From: Bacteroidota bacterium
GTDB lineage: Bacteria; Bacteroidota; Bacteroidia; Flavobacteriales_F; PHOS-HE28
NCBI GenBank assembly: GCA_014584605.1
Contig: JACTMO010000059.1
Coordinates: 35,911-99,910, forward strand
DNA length: 64,000 bases
Direction: 5' to 3'
A model generated the notes under the pieces. That model was not told the origin of the DNA. It made no database searches and was given only the letters and a program-made list of their open reading frames with translations. A program made the translations under genes and the position numbers. Positions 16,894 to 25,336 of the stretch are shown piece by piece. Each line of letters starts with the position of its first letter. The stretch's first letter is position 1.

Positions 16894-18324
16894 ATGGCCA
16901 TCTCCATCACCTACCACGGCGCCGCGGGCACGGTGACCGGCAGCAAGCACCTGGTCGAGGTCCGGCATCGCGACGGCGATGTGCGCCGGGTGCTGTTGGA
17001 TTGCGGCATGTTCCAAGGCGAGGCGGTGGACCGGGGCAAGGTCGACCCCAACCGCCATTTCGGCTTCGACCCCGCCGCAGTGGATGCCGTGGTGCTGAGC
17101 CATGCCCACATCGATCACAGCGGCCTGCTGCCGCGCCTGGTGGCCGAGGGCTTTCGCGGGGCCATTCACGCCACAGCCGCCACGCGCGACCTGTGCGCCA
17201 TCATGCTCGAGGACAGCGCGAACATCCAGGAGGCCGACCACGCCTACGACCTCAAACGGGCCAAGCGCCAGGGCCGCGCCCTCGACGAACCGGGGCCGCT
17301 GTACACCGTGGACGAAGTGCGCCCTGCGATGGAGCGCTTCGAGGCCCACGACCTGAACAGACCCTTCCCCGTGGTGCCCGGCGTCACCTGCACCCTCACC
17401 GATGCGGGCCACATCCTGGGCAGCGCGGCCGTGCACCTCACCATCGACGACGGGGAGCGTGTGCTGCGCCTGACCTTCAGCGGCGATGTGGGCCGGTACG
17501 TGGACCGCCTGCTGCCGGAACCCGCCCCCTTCCCGCAGGCCGACGTCATTGTGTGCGAGAGCACCTACGGCGATCGCGACCATCCCGAGGTCGCACAGGC
17601 CGAGGAGGAACTGCTGCACCATGTCCAAGAGGCCTGCGTGGTGCGCAAGGGCAAGCTGCTGATCCCGGCCTTCAGCATCGGCAAGACGCAGGAGATCCTG
17701 TACACGCTGAACCGGCTGAGCAACCAGGGGCTGCTCCCGCGCATCCCCGTCTTCGTGGACAGCCCGCTGGCGATCAGCGCCACGGGGATCGTACGCCGGT
17801 ACAGCAAGGCCTTCCGGCCGGCGGTCCGTGCCGAGCTGGACCGCGATGCCGACCTGTTCAGCTTCCCGGGCGTGGAGTTCGTGCGCAACCCCGAGCGCAG
17901 CAAGCAGCTCAACAGCCGGCAGGAACCCTGCATCGTCATCGCGGCCAGCGGCATGATGGAGGCCGGCCGCATCCGTCACCACCTGCGCCACGGGCTGCCC
18001 AACGCGCGCAACACGGTGCTGGCGGTGGGCTTCTGCGCGCCGGGCACCCTGGGCCACGAGATCCTCGAGGGCCGCGAGGTGGTCCACATCTTCGGGGAAC
18101 CGGTGCCGGTGAAGGCCGCCGTGCACCGCATGGGTTTCTACAGCGCCCACGCCGACCGCGGCGAACTGCTGCGCTTCCTGGGCTGCCAGGACCCGGCCCG
18201 GGTGCGGAAGCTGTTCCTGGTGCACGGCATCAAGTCCTCGCTGGAAGGTCTGCGCGACCAATGCGCCGCCGCCGGCCATCGCGACATCGCGATCCCGCAC
18301 AAGGGGCAGCGTTTCGAGCTCTGA
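16894..18324 (+). CDS. MBL-fold / beta-CASP ribonuclease-like protein
   Basis: 476 residues, full length for the bacterial CPSF73/YSH1-like group. The metal-binding motif VLSHAHIDHSGLLPRL (about residues 69-84), DAGHILGSAAV and TFSGDVGRY are metallo-beta-lactamase motifs 2-4. The beta-CASP part has IPAFSIGKTQEILY, VDSPLAISAT, IVIAASGMMEAGRI and finally GFYSAHADRGELLRFL with a closing LVHG (motif C). Proteins of this type cleave or trim RNA in the cytoplasm and need two zinc ions; all expected His and Asp ligands are visible. The exact substrate is unknown. It follows the lipase gene by 45 bp and could be co-transcribed, though a promoter-like element precedes it. Confidence 0.9.
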   Translation: MAISITYHGAAGTVTGSKHLVEVRHRDGDVRRVLLDCGMFQGEAVDRGKVDPNRHFGFDPAAVDAVVLSHAHIDHSGLLPRLVAEGFRGAIHATAATRDLCAIMLEDSANIQEADHAYDLKRAKRQGRALDEPGPLYTVDEVRPAMERFEAHDLNRPFPVVPGVTCTLTDAGHILGSAAVHLTIDDGERVLRLTFSGDVGRYVDRLLPEPAPFPQADVIVCESTYGDRDHPEVAQAEEELLHHVQEACVVRKGKLLIPAFSIGKTQEILYTLNRLSNQGLLPRIPVFVDSPLAISATGIVRRYSKAFRPAVRAELDRDADLFSFPGVEFVRNPERSKQLNSRQEPCIVIAASGMMEAGRIRHHLRHGLPNARNTVLAVGFCAPGTLGHEILEGREVVHIFGEPVPVKAAVHRMGFYSAHADRGELLRFLGCQDPARVRKLFLVHGIKSSLEGLRDQCAAAGHRDIAIPHKGQRFEL

Positions 18325-18395
18325 TCCCGACGGCCAACGGCGGCACGAACCACCGGTGGCTGTCCCCTGGTCCGATCCCAGGCCGGGGGCGGCCG

Positions 18396-19031
18396 CTATC
18401 GATCGCCCCCTCTGCCGATGACCACGCCGGCCGTGGCGTACCAGGTGAGGTTGTGCGGGTCGTCGTAGGCGTTGTTCAGCCCGTCGTCGTCCAGCACCTT
18501 GCTGAGGCCCACGCTCACACCGCCCTCGAGCGCGATGAACCAGATGTCCAGCCCGGCGCCGACATCCAGGTTGAAGGATCCTGCGGACAGGTCGTCCCGG
18601 TTCCACGCGATGTCGTCGTCGCTGTTGTCCACGCTGAGCAGCACGTCGTAGGTGGGGCCTGCGTTCAGCCGCAGCTTGAAGCCGTCCTTGTGCACCAGGT
18701 TGAAGCCCAGCAGCGCCTTGGCCTTGAGCACCGTGCGCACCAGGTCGTTCTCCACCAGGAAGGTGTCCAGCAGCAGGGGGACCTGCACCTGCACGATGGT
18801 GGCCTGGCGCCCGATGTGCAGCCCGGGCTGGAAGTACACCCGTCCGCCGATCCGCAGGTCCACTCCGGCCTGCCAGCCCAGGTCGCCCTTGTAGTCGCCG
18901 TGGTCCGGGTCGCCCTGCAGGGTCTGCACGAGCAGGCCCGCCTGGGGGACCACCTGCAGCTGGGCATGGGCCGGGGCGCTCATCAGGAGCGGAAGAGCGA
19001 CGACCGGCAGGAGGCGGAGGCTGAAGCGCAT
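18396..19031 (-). CDS. Outer-membrane beta-barrel protein (PorT-like family)
   Basis: 211 residues from ATG 19031, chosen for its signal peptide (MRFSLRLLPVVALPLLMSAPAHAQ). The mature chain alternates polar and hydrophobic residues in short strands (WQAGVDLRIGGRVYFQPGLHIG, VQVPLLLDTFL, KLRLNAGPTYDVLL, NLDVGAGLDIWFIALEGGVSVGLSKVL, WYATAGVVIGRG), the look of an eight-stranded barrel of the PorT-like / outer-membrane protein beta-barrel family. The middle has an acidic loop (NSDDDIAWNRDD). Its function is unknown; relatives include T9SS and adhesin-linked barrels. It is convergent with the beta-CASP gene and follows kynA in the same direction after an 85-bp gap. Confidence 0.65.
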   Translation of the reverse strand: MRFSLRLLPVVALPLLMSAPAHAQLQVVPQAGLLVQTLQGDPDHGDYKGDLGWQAGVDLRIGGRVYFQPGLHIGRQATIVQVQVPLLLDTFLVENDLVRTVLKAKALLGFNLVHKDGFKLRLNAGPTYDVLLSVDNSDDDIAWNRDDLSAGSFNLDVGAGLDIWFIALEGGVSVGLSKVLDDDGLNNAYDDPHNLTWYATAGVVIGRGGDR

Positions 19032-19116
19032 GCGGCGGAAGGAAAGGGTGAAGCTACGCCACCTCGGATCAGGTGCACCACGGCGGAGCACCCACGGTCG
19101 CCCTGGCAGTGCCCGG

Positions 19117-20118
19117 TCAGGCCCGGAAGCCGAGCGCCTGGTGCACAGGGTCGGGCAGGGGAGGCAGTTTGCGCCGCTCGAACAGGAAGCTGCTCAGGTC
19201 GGCGATCTCCTTGAAGACGTAGTGGCTGTCCAGCGCACCCTTCAGGTAGCCGCTCCCCGAGCTGCCGCCCGTGCCCATGCGCAGCCCGATCATGCGGTGC
19301 ACCATGTCGATGTGCCGCGCACGCCAGCGTGCCAGGTTGCTGTCCAGGATCACCAGGGCGTCCAGGAAGCGATAGGGCTGCTGGAAGATGGGCTCGTCGC
19401 GGTACAGCATGATGAACAGCGCGCTCCTTGCGGCTCGCGGCGAGAAATGGCGCGTGGCCGACCCCTGGATGAAGATCTCCTCCCACAACCGGGCGTTGCC
19501 TTCCTCGCCGGCCACCAGCGAGCCCTTGTACAGGCTGCTCAGCTGTTCGAAGAAGGCCGCCCCTTCGGGCCAGTGCTTCTCCTGCAGGAAAGGCATGCGC
19601 TCCAGCCAGGCGTTCACCAGCTCGCGCAGCGTGCGCTTGGACTCCAGCGCTTCGATGTCCGCCTTGTGCTCGGGACGCAGCTGGCTGGTGTAGTACTGCT
19701 TGCCATGGCGGTCCTCCATGCGCAGGCCCAGCCGAGCTTCGAGCACCTTGAACTGCAGGCTCTGGAAACCGCTGGCCGGGCGCAGCATGTCCCGGAAGTC
19801 CAGGAAGTCCAACGGCGTCATCGTGTCCAGCACGCCGAGCTGTTTCACCAGCACGTCCAGGATCGTGTTCACCCGGTTCAGGCGGTGCACCGCGATGTTC
19901 AGCTCCCCGCCGTTGTCGTCCACCCGCTGGTGCTCGAAGATCCCGATCACGCTGCCCACCTCGTGCAGGATCTGCTTGAACCACAGTTCGTACGCCTGGT
20001 GGATGACGATGAAGAGCATCTCGTCGTGTGCGGGCTTGCCGTGCTTCTCGCTCTCCAGGGCCTGCGCACCCAGGATCTTGTCCAGTTGCAGGTAGTCGGG
20101 GTAGTACACGTTGGACAT
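19117..20118 (-). CDS. kynA: Tryptophan 2,3-dioxygenase
   Basis: 333 residues. This heme enzyme opens the indole ring of L-tryptophan to N-formylkynurenine, the first step of tryptophan breakdown or of NAD synthesis by the kynurenine route. Diagnostic segments are YLQLDKILGAQ, DEMLFIVIHQAYELWFKQIL (distal His and substrate-binding Tyr/Phe region, about residues 32-51), LDFRDMLRPASGFQSLQF, WRARHIDMVHRMIGLRMGTGG (contains the proximal heme-ligand His) and SSGSGYLKGAL. All are intact. The start MSNVYYPDYLQL fits the family. No other kynurenine-pathway gene is nearby. A divergent TAnnTTTG-like element pair lies between it and the TonB-C protein gene. Confidence 0.95.
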   Translation of the reverse strand: MSNVYYPDYLQLDKILGAQALESEKHGKPAHDEMLFIVIHQAYELWFKQILHEVGSVIGIFEHQRVDDNGGELNIAVHRLNRVNTILDVLVKQLGVLDTMTPLDFLDFRDMLRPASGFQSLQFKVLEARLGLRMEDRHGKQYYTSQLRPEHKADIEALESKRTLRELVNAWLERMPFLQEKHWPEGAAFFEQLSSLYKGSLVAGEEGNARLWEEIFIQGSATRHFSPRAARSALFIMLYRDEPIFQQPYRFLDALVILDSNLARWRARHIDMVHRMIGLRMGTGGSSGSGYLKGALDSHYVFKEIADLSSFLFERRKLPPLPDPVHQALGFRA

Positions 20119-20176
20119 GGTTCGTCGGGGTCTGGTCCGGCGGGCCGATCGGTCGTGAGGCCCGCTCTGGGTGCGG

Positions 20177-20184
20177 CGAAAATA
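20177..20184 (-). promoter_or_regulatory. -7-like element TATTTTCG for kynA
   Basis: Minus-strand TATTTTCG lies 58 nt upstream of the kynA start and differs from TAnnTTTG at one base. It faces away from the element at 20206-20213. Confidence 0.35.
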
Positions 20185-20205
20185 GGTGCTGCAGGACCGG
20201 GCCGC

Positions 20206-20213
20206 TACCTTTG
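20206..20213 (+). promoter_or_regulatory. -7 element TACCTTTG for the TonB-C protein gene
   Basis: Exact match to TAnnTTTG, ending 4 nt before the ATG at 20218, so the transcript probably starts at or next to the start codon. No clear TTTG at -33. Confidence 0.45.
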
Positions 20214-20217
20214 GTCC

Positions 20218-20664
20218 ATGCGCCGCCCCCTCGTGCTGTTGCTGCCGGCCCTTGCGCCGATGCTGCTGGGCGCGCAGGACGGCGGGGCGCCCGTGCGGCA
20301 GGACGCCGACCGCGGGCAGGCGTTGTTCGACCAGGGCTTCCGCCAGGAGCACGCGGCGGACAGCGTGGTGCCGCCCGCATGGCCGGAGGGCCGGGCCGCG
20401 CTGCTCCGCGAGGTGCAGGCCCGGATGCGTTATCCGCAGGAGGCCCGGGCTGCGGGTGTCGCCGGGCGTGTGGTCGTGGCCTTCACCGTGAGCCCCGAGG
20501 GAACGCCGGAACAGCTGCGCGTACAGCGTCCGGTGCATCCGCTGCTGGACGCCGAGGCCTTGCGCGTGGTGGGCACCCTCACCGGATGGGTCCCGGGCGC
20601 GCGGAACGGTCGCCCGGCCGCGATGCGCGTGCAAGTGCCCGTCGCCTTCGGCACCACGCCGTGA
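20218..20664 (+). CDS. Exported TonB C-terminal domain protein
   Basis: 148 residues with a signal peptide (MRRPLVLLLPALAPMLLGAQ). The C-terminal ~85 residues are a TonB_C domain: RMRYPQEARAAGVAGRVVVAF, VSPEGTPEQLRV, HPLLDAEALRVV and GWVPGARNGRPAAMRVQVPV are the usual landmarks. Unlike true TonB there is no N-terminal membrane anchor with a Pro-rich spacer; instead there is a cleavable signal, so it is probably a soluble periplasmic member of the family, of the kind common in Bacteroidota. A direct role in energising receptors is doubtful. The 3' end lies 25 bp from the convergent Rieske gene. Confidence 0.75.
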   Translation: MRRPLVLLLPALAPMLLGAQDGGAPVRQDADRGQALFDQGFRQEHAADSVVPPAWPEGRAALLREVQARMRYPQEARAAGVAGRVVVAFTVSPEGTPEQLRVQRPVHPLLDAEALRVVGTLTGWVPGARNGRPAAMRVQVPVAFGTTP

Positions 20665-20689
20665 CGGCGGGCGCAGGTCTGTACGAAGG

Positions 20690-21118
20690 TCAGGCCACGC
20701 GCACCTTCAGCACGTCACCCGCCACCTCCACGGGATAGGTCTTGAGCCCCTGCTGGGAAGGGCCCTTGGTCACCTTGCCGTCCATGTCGAAGATGCTCCC
20801 GTGCCAGCTGCACACCAGCGTATCGCCGGAAGGCTTCACCGGACCGCCCTTGTGCGGGCAGTGCAGCACCAGCGCCTTGTAGGTCCCGTCCGTGCCCTTG
20901 CTGATGTACAGCTTGTTGTCGAGGCCCTTGGCGCTCACCAGGCCCACACCGTTGGAAAGGCTGGCGACCGGTATGCTGAGCACGCCGTTCTCCACGGCCA
21001 GGGCCGTGGAACCCGCGGCCTTCGCGGTGGAACAGCTCTCGAGCGAGGCGATCGCGGGCACGGCGGCCAGTGCGGCGCAGGCCTTGCAGCCCGCAAGGAG
21101 GAAATGGCGTCGGTCCAT
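20690..21118 (-). CDS. Small exported Rieske [2Fe-2S] protein
   Basis: 142 residues. The N-terminus (MDRRHFLLAGCKACAALAAVPAIASLESC) is a hydrophobic export signal with Cys residues that may serve as a lipid anchor. The Rieske domain fills the rest: the cluster ligands are in CPHKGG (Cys, His) and CSWHGSIFD (Cys, His), separated by the usual ~15 residues, followed by GKVTKGPSQQGLKTYPV. It is therefore an electron-transfer protein at the membrane or in the periplasm. No oxygenase or cytochrome partner is adjacent, so its partner is unknown. A TATCTTG-like promoter motif lies about 28 nt upstream. Confidence 0.85.
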   Translation of the reverse strand: MDRRHFLLAGCKACAALAAVPAIASLESCSTAKAAGSTALAVENGVLSIPVASLSNGVGLVSAKGLDNKLYISKGTDGTYKALVLHCPHKGGPVKPSGDTLVCSWHGSIFDMDGKVTKGPSQQGLKTYPVEVAGDVLKVRVA

Positions 21119-21257
21119 GGTGTCGGGTTTGATCGAGCGGCAAGATAGCGGCCCTTCCGGACCGCGGCCCCAGGACCGTCGTTCACAAGGCTTAACACGG
21201 CAACGGGCCAAGGGGCGGCGGATCACCGTACCTTGCGCTAAAATCCGACCTCACCCC

Positions 21258-21767
21258 ATGCGCATCCTCCTGACCTTCGCCGCCGCCCTGGCCTTCCTGG
21301 CCACGGCTTCGGCCCAGAACACCGCCACGGACAAGGCGGCCAACGACAAGGCACCTGCCGAGAAGGCGGCCGCCGTGGCCCCCGAAGCGGGTGGTACCAC
21401 CCTCCAACCGGCCGGTGAGAACAAGGCCCATTCCTGCGCGGGTGCCGCCAAGGCGGGCTGCTGCGCGGGCAAGGCCGGCGCCAAGGCCGATGCCAAGGCT
21501 TGCGCCGGGCACGACCACAAGGCCCACGGTGAGGCCCATGCCGGGCAGGGTGCCCACGGCGATGCCAAGGCCGGTTGCTGTGCGGGCAAGGCCGATGCCA
21601 AGGCCTGTGCCGGGCACGACCACAAGGCCCACGGCGAAGCCCATGGCGAGCACGGTGCCCATGGCGATGCCAAGGCCGCCGGTTGTGCCGATAAGGCCAA
21701 GGCCGGTTGCTGCGCGCACAAGGCCGGTGCCAAGACCGATGCCCAGCCGGCCCCGGCGAACAAGTAA
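21258..21767 (+). CDS. Exported Cys/His/Lys-rich low-complexity repeat protein, putative metal binder
   Basis: 169 residues. A signal peptide (MRILLTFAAALAFLATASAQ) precedes a region of almost only Ala, Lys, Gly, Cys, His, Asp and Glu. The unit KAGCCAGKA / DAKACAGHDHKAHGEAH / GAHGDAK is repeated about 2.5 times (roughly residues 68-150), with CC pairs and HDHKAH clusters. No known domain is recognised. The density of vicinal Cys and His residues in an exported protein suggests binding of copper, zinc or nickel, or a sink for such metals; this is inference. The repeats are nearly identical at DNA level, so recent expansion is likely. Flanked by a convergent gene of unknown function and a hairpin terminator. 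Confidence 0.6.
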   Translation: MRILLTFAAALAFLATASAQNTATDKAANDKAPAEKAAAVAPEAGGTTLQPAGENKAHSCAGAAKAGCCAGKAGAKADAKACAGHDHKAHGEAHAGQGAHGDAKAGCCAGKADAKACAGHDHKAHGEAHGEHGAHGDAKAAGCADKAKAGCCAHKAGAKTDAQPAPANK

Positions 21768-21791
21768 GCGGAGCTCCCGCTGTGCCATGAG

Positions 21792-21814
21792 GCCCTCCGA
21801 CCCGGTCGGGGGGC
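21792..21814. terminator. Bidirectional hairpin terminator between convergent genes
   Basis: A 10-bp stem (GCCCTCCGAC / GTCGGGGGGC, one G-T pair) with a 3-nt loop sits between the Cys/His-rich gene and the convergent small gene, with a weak T-rich tail on the plus strand. Confidence 0.5.
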
Positions 21815-21823
21815 TTCGTGCTT

Positions 21824-22216
21824 TCAGCCCAGGAAGACCAGCTCCATGCGCTCCTCAGGGCGTAGCCGCAGATCGCGCAGCTTCAGCTCCAGCAGCCAGC
21901 CCAGCACCGGGGGCGCATCCGCGCGCAGTTCCACCGGCACATAGTTCCAGTTGCGGATGTTGCGGAACAGCGGGTCGGGCCAGGTGGGGTTGAACAGCTT
22001 GCTGAAGCGGAACACCTGATGGTCGATGGCCAGCTCACGACCGCTCCCGTCGTATGCACTGGTGGTGACCACGAGGGCCGCGCGGTTCAGGCGCCGCTGC
22101 CATGCGGGGTCGGCGGTGGCGAAGAAGGCCTGCCGCAGCACGATGCGCGGCCGCTCGGAGGCGCTGAAACGGGCTTCGGGCCGTGCGGGGTCCAGGGTGA
22201 TGTGTTGGACGCCCAT
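21824..22216 (-). CDS. Hypothetical protein
   Basis: 130 residues, no family recognised. The composition is that of a soluble cytoplasmic protein: many Arg, Leu and Pro, a few Trp, no signal peptide and no membrane segment. Segments such as RIVLRQAFFATADPAWQRRLNRAALVV and ELKLRDLRLRPEERMELVFLG look like ordinary mixed alpha/beta sequence. Coding is supported by the open frame, by a start codon only 3 bp from the end of the upstream outer-membrane gene, and by the lack of a competing frame. It is probably the last gene of a three-gene unit (25212 to 21824) with the HhH-barrel and PorV-like genes, but a link in function is not shown. Confidence 0.6.
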   Translation of the reverse strand: MGVQHITLDPARPEARFSASERPRIVLRQAFFATADPAWQRRLNRAALVVTTSAYDGSGRELAIDHQVFRFSKLFNPTWPDPLFRNIRNWNYVPVELRADAPPVLGWLLELKLRDLRLRPEERMELVFLG

Positions 22217-22219
22217 CGG

Positions 22220-24403
22220 TCAGAAACGAACGCGCAGCTGCAGCTTCACATCGCTGCGTGTGCCGCCGGCGATCTCCTGCAGCCCCGAACTGATGCGGTC
22301 GGTGTCCTGGAACAGGAAGGCGCCGTAGCGCAGCCACAGGTCCACCCGCCGCACCGGGGTGAGGCGCAGCATGGCGTACCAGCGCATGCCCCGCCCGTAG
22401 TGCGGTGGGATGCTGAACACGCCGATCAGGTCGTTCTCGTAGGCGTACAGCCGGGCGTCGTACCCGTCGGTGTCGAAGAGGGCCAGGCGCAGGGTGAGCT
22501 CCCACCAGCTGCGCAGCGGCCGGTGCACCAGGTCCTGGTACACGATGAAGCCGTGCTCCACGGGGCTGTCGCCGCGCTGCACGTCCACCGCCTCGACCCG
22601 GGTGCGCAGGCTCACCGCCGGGCTCACCTTGTAGGCGGCGTTGAACCGCCAGTTGGTCTGGCGCCGCCGCACCAGCGGATCGATGCCGTTCACCGGTTCC
22701 TCGCTGTTGTACCCTTTCTGCTCATGCCGGCCGCGCAGGTACAGCTCCACCTGCCGGCTGGGCCGCCAGGTCACCTGCGCCAGCACGTCGTGGCCATCGC
22801 TTGGGCCGTTCACCTGGTAGCGCAGCCACGGGAAACGGTAGTGGTCGAAGTAGGCGTTGATGGTCCATTTGCGGTCCGGCCGCACTTCGATGCCGGTGTA
22901 CAGGCCGCGTTCGTTCCAGGGGTTGCCGCCCTCGGCGAAGCCCACGCTGTTCAACCCGTGGAAGTCGCGCTGGTAGTCGCGGTACAACAGGGCCAGCGTC
23001 ACCCGGCGGTCCACGGCCACCAGGGTGCCCAGGTTCAGCGCCCAGCCCGTGTTGCCGTCGGCCTGCGGCAGGCTGGCGGCCACTTCGCCGAAAAGGCTCG
23101 CGTTGCGGTACAACCAGCTGAAGTCGCTGCCCACCGTGGTGTTGTGCTGCCCGTTGAACTCGAAGCGGTTGTACGGCTGCAGCGTGCGCGCAAGCACCCC
23201 GTCGTAGCCCACGTGCGCCCCGGTGAGCCCCCAGCTGAAGCTGCGCCGGCGGTAGCGTAGGTGGCCGCCCCAGGCCTGTTCGAGGATGGCGTCCTTCTTG
23301 GCCAGCTCATTGAAGGTGCGGTGATAGCCGTCCTCCTGGAAGCTGCTGAAGCTCACCTGCGCATCGTCCACATCGCTGCTGTCCACCTCCTGCTGCACGT
23401 TGGCGTCCAGGCCCTTGAGGCTGTAGAACACGGTGAGGTCCAGGTCGCGGTGCAGGGCCACGGTGGCGGCCAGCCCGCGGTTGAAGAGGTTCTCGTTGAC
23501 GCTGGTGTACGGCATCAGCCCGGCGGCATTGCGCTTCACGTTGAGGCTGAAGGAGGACTTGCTGGCCAAGGCCAGGCCGCTCCAGTAGGTGAGGCCCAGC
23601 CCGAACTGCGCCTGGTAGTCGCCCACGGCCAGCGCCTTCAGCCGCCCGAAATGGCGCAGGAAGAGGTGCGCGCTGTAGAAGTCGAAGCCCTGTTGCTGCG
23701 TGCCGCGGAAGAACTCCTCGCCCTCGTCCTTCTCGGCGGTGAGGCCGATGCTGATGTTGTTGCGATAGCGGAAACGGTAGCGGGCGTAGAGCTTGTACGG
23801 GTCGCCCAGGTAGAGGCGGCTCTCGCGCCGCAGGCTGTCGCGCACGGCCGGGTCGCCCGTGTCGGGCAGGGCATCGCCGTCCGGATCGGTATAACGCCCG
23901 CCGAACAGCCCGCGGCGGTCCATGCCTCCGCGCCGCGCCTCCACGTTCACGATCGTGCGCAGCATCACCTCGTGCTCGCCGTTGCGCAGGATCTCCTTGA
24001 GGCTCGCCCGCGACCGCAGCGCGTCCTCGCGCACGGTGATGAAGGGCCGCACCAAGGCCAGCGTGCGCGCGTCCCACGCATCGATGGTCTGCACCTCGTA
24101 CACGCTCAGCAGCCTGCCGTTGCGGCGGATGTGGTCGAACAGCGCGCCGATCTGCACGTCGGTGAGCAGCGCCAGGCTGTTCAGCTCCCCGGCATCGGTG
24201 TGGTTCAGGTCGATCGGGTCGCGCCAGCGGTCGGTGAGGACGTCGAACAGGTTGGTCAGGTCCACGTCGCTGTCGTCGCCCAGCTGCTCGGTGGCCGCCT
24301 CGATGCGTTGCTCGATCAGGTCGCGCGGCACGCCCTGGTCCTCCTGGGCCCGGACCGTGACCCAGGCCGTGGTCGCGAGCAGGACGGCGGTCACCGTTCT
24401 CAT
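22220..24403 (-). CDS. Outer-membrane protein with N-terminal helix-hairpin-helix segment
   Basis: 727 residues. After a signal peptide (MRTVTAVLLATTAWVTVRAQ) come paired helix-hairpin-helix motifs of ComEA type (PIDLNHTDAGELNSLALLTD, LLSVYEVQTIDAWDARTL; about residues 60-125). The rest (~580 residues) is a beta-barrel-like chain with many alternating aromatic strands (YARYRFRYRNNISIGL, AQFGLGLTYWSGLAL, FEFNGQHNTTVGSDFSWLYRN) ending RSDVKLQLRVRF with the terminal Phe of outer-membrane barrels. This architecture is widespread in Bacteroidota but functionally unassigned; the HhH part need not bind DNA. Its ATG overlaps the stop of the PorV-like gene (ATGA, 24400-24403), indicating translational coupling. 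Confidence 0.75.
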   Translation of the reverse strand: MRTVTAVLLATTAWVTVRAQEDQGVPRDLIEQRIEAATEQLGDDSDVDLTNLFDVLTDRWRDPIDLNHTDAGELNSLALLTDVQIGALFDHIRRNGRLLSVYEVQTIDAWDARTLALVRPFITVREDALRSRASLKEILRNGEHEVMLRTIVNVEARRGGMDRRGLFGGRYTDPDGDALPDTGDPAVRDSLRRESRLYLGDPYKLYARYRFRYRNNISIGLTAEKDEGEEFFRGTQQQGFDFYSAHLFLRHFGRLKALAVGDYQAQFGLGLTYWSGLALASKSSFSLNVKRNAAGLMPYTSVNENLFNRGLAATVALHRDLDLTVFYSLKGLDANVQQEVDSSDVDDAQVSFSSFQEDGYHRTFNELAKKDAILEQAWGGHLRYRRRSFSWGLTGAHVGYDGVLARTLQPYNRFEFNGQHNTTVGSDFSWLYRNASLFGEVAASLPQADGNTGWALNLGTLVAVDRRVTLALLYRDYQRDFHGLNSVGFAEGGNPWNERGLYTGIEVRPDRKWTINAYFDHYRFPWLRYQVNGPSDGHDVLAQVTWRPSRQVELYLRGRHEQKGYNSEEPVNGIDPLVRRRQTNWRFNAAYKVSPAVSLRTRVEAVDVQRGDSPVEHGFIVYQDLVHRPLRSWWELTLRLALFDTDGYDARLYAYENDLIGVFSIPPHYGRGMRWYAMLRLTPVRRVDLWLRYGAFLFQDTDRISSGLQEIAGGTRSDVKLQLRVRF

Positions 24404-25212
24404 GGAAAGCGGTAGCTGAGGCCCAGCTGGGGCGTGGGGCCGAGCAGGCTGCGGAAGGCCACCGCCAGGTCCAGGTCGAAGCCCTTCAGGCGGACGCCCA
24501 CCCCGAAGTGGCCCTGCACGGCGCCGGTGCTCACGCCCGTGCGCAGGAACAGGGCGTTCACCGGATGGTATTCCAGCCCCGCGTGGAAGCGCTCGGCCTG
24601 GTCGATGTCCTTCTCCACTTCGCCGGTGAGCACCAGCTTCTCGCTGAAGGTGTAGCCCAGCCCGGCCTTGAGGACGGTGGGCACCCGCTCGTCGTACGGC
24701 CCGCCCAACGCGGCGCGCGAAGGGTTGTACAGGTGTGCGCCCACCCACAGGCCCCCGGTGAGCCGTGCCTGCACGCCCACCTCGCCCGTCACGGTGCTGC
24801 GGCTTCCGTAGCCCTCGCCCAGGCGCACGCTCAGGTAGTCCAGCTGCACGCCCACCCGCAGCCCTTCGCCGAAGCGCATGGCATAGGCCACGCCCACGCT
24901 CGTTTCGCGGTACAGGTCGTAGCCCAGCGTGCTGGCGTTCACCGCAATGCTGCCCCGGCCCAGGGGCAGCGCGGCGGCCAGCGCCTGGTGGTCGAGCGAT
25001 TCGCTGAGCCAGTGCCGCTGCATGAAGACCCCCACGGCAGGACGGGTGAGGCCTGCCAGGCCGGCCTGGTTGTGCTGGGCGCTCCACAGGTCCACCAGCG
25101 TGAGGCCCGCCTGGCCCATGCCGGCGATGCGCGCCCCCACCGGCGTGTGGTCGCCTCCGGCCCGCACGGCGGTGGCCAGGGCCAGGGCGAGAAGGCACAG
25201 CGGGCGGCGCAT
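24400..25212 (-). CDS. PorV/PorQ-like outer-membrane barrel protein
   Basis: 270 residues with a signal peptide (MRRPLCLLALALATAVRA). The start of the mature chain, GARIAGMGQAGLTLVDLWSAQHNQAGLAGL, is typical of the FadL-like PorV/PorQ family, in which an N-terminal segment fills the barrel. Strand-like stretches follow (VGVAYAMRFGEGLRVGVQLDYLSVRLG, TGEVGVQARLTGGLWVGAHLYNP, VPTVLKAGLGYTFSEKLVLTGEVEKD, HAGLEYHPVNALFLRTGVS) and the chain ends in LGLSYRFP. PorV shuttles T9SS cargo, but this is a paralogue-type sequence and no T9SS core gene is nearby, so that role is only a possibility. It is first in the three-gene unit and coupled to the next gene by a 4-bp overlap. Confidence 0.65.
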   Translation of the reverse strand: MRRPLCLLALALATAVRAGGDHTPVGARIAGMGQAGLTLVDLWSAQHNQAGLAGLTRPAVGVFMQRHWLSESLDHQALAAALPLGRGSIAVNASTLGYDLYRETSVGVAYAMRFGEGLRVGVQLDYLSVRLGEGYGSRSTVTGEVGVQARLTGGLWVGAHLYNPSRAALGGPYDERVPTVLKAGLGYTFSEKLVLTGEVEKDIDQAERFHAGLEYHPVNALFLRTGVSTGAVQGHFGVGVRLKGFDLDLAVAFRSLLGPTPQLGLSYRFP

Positions 25213-25305
25213 GGTGCCGAATGTATGCGGAATGGCGCAGGCCCCGGCGTCCCGCCCCCTTGCCGCCGACCCACCCGCGCTTGCACCGACCCCCGCACCG
25301 TTGCC

Positions 25306-25313
25306 TACCTTCG
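25306..25313 (+). promoter_or_regulatory. -7-like element TACCTTCG before hpt
   Basis: TACCTTCG differs from TAnnTTTG at one base and lies 23 nt before the hpt ATG. A TTG-containing stretch lies about 20 nt further upstream. Confidence 0.35.
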
Positions 25314-25336
25314 CATCCCTCCCGCAGCGCCCCGGC

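Noticed and set aside
20266..20278. 13-base match between the silenced spacer (36129-36158) and the TonB-C protein gene, as possible self-targeting
   Set aside because: Only 13 GC-rich bases agree, with the rest diverging; such matches are expected by chance in this sequence.
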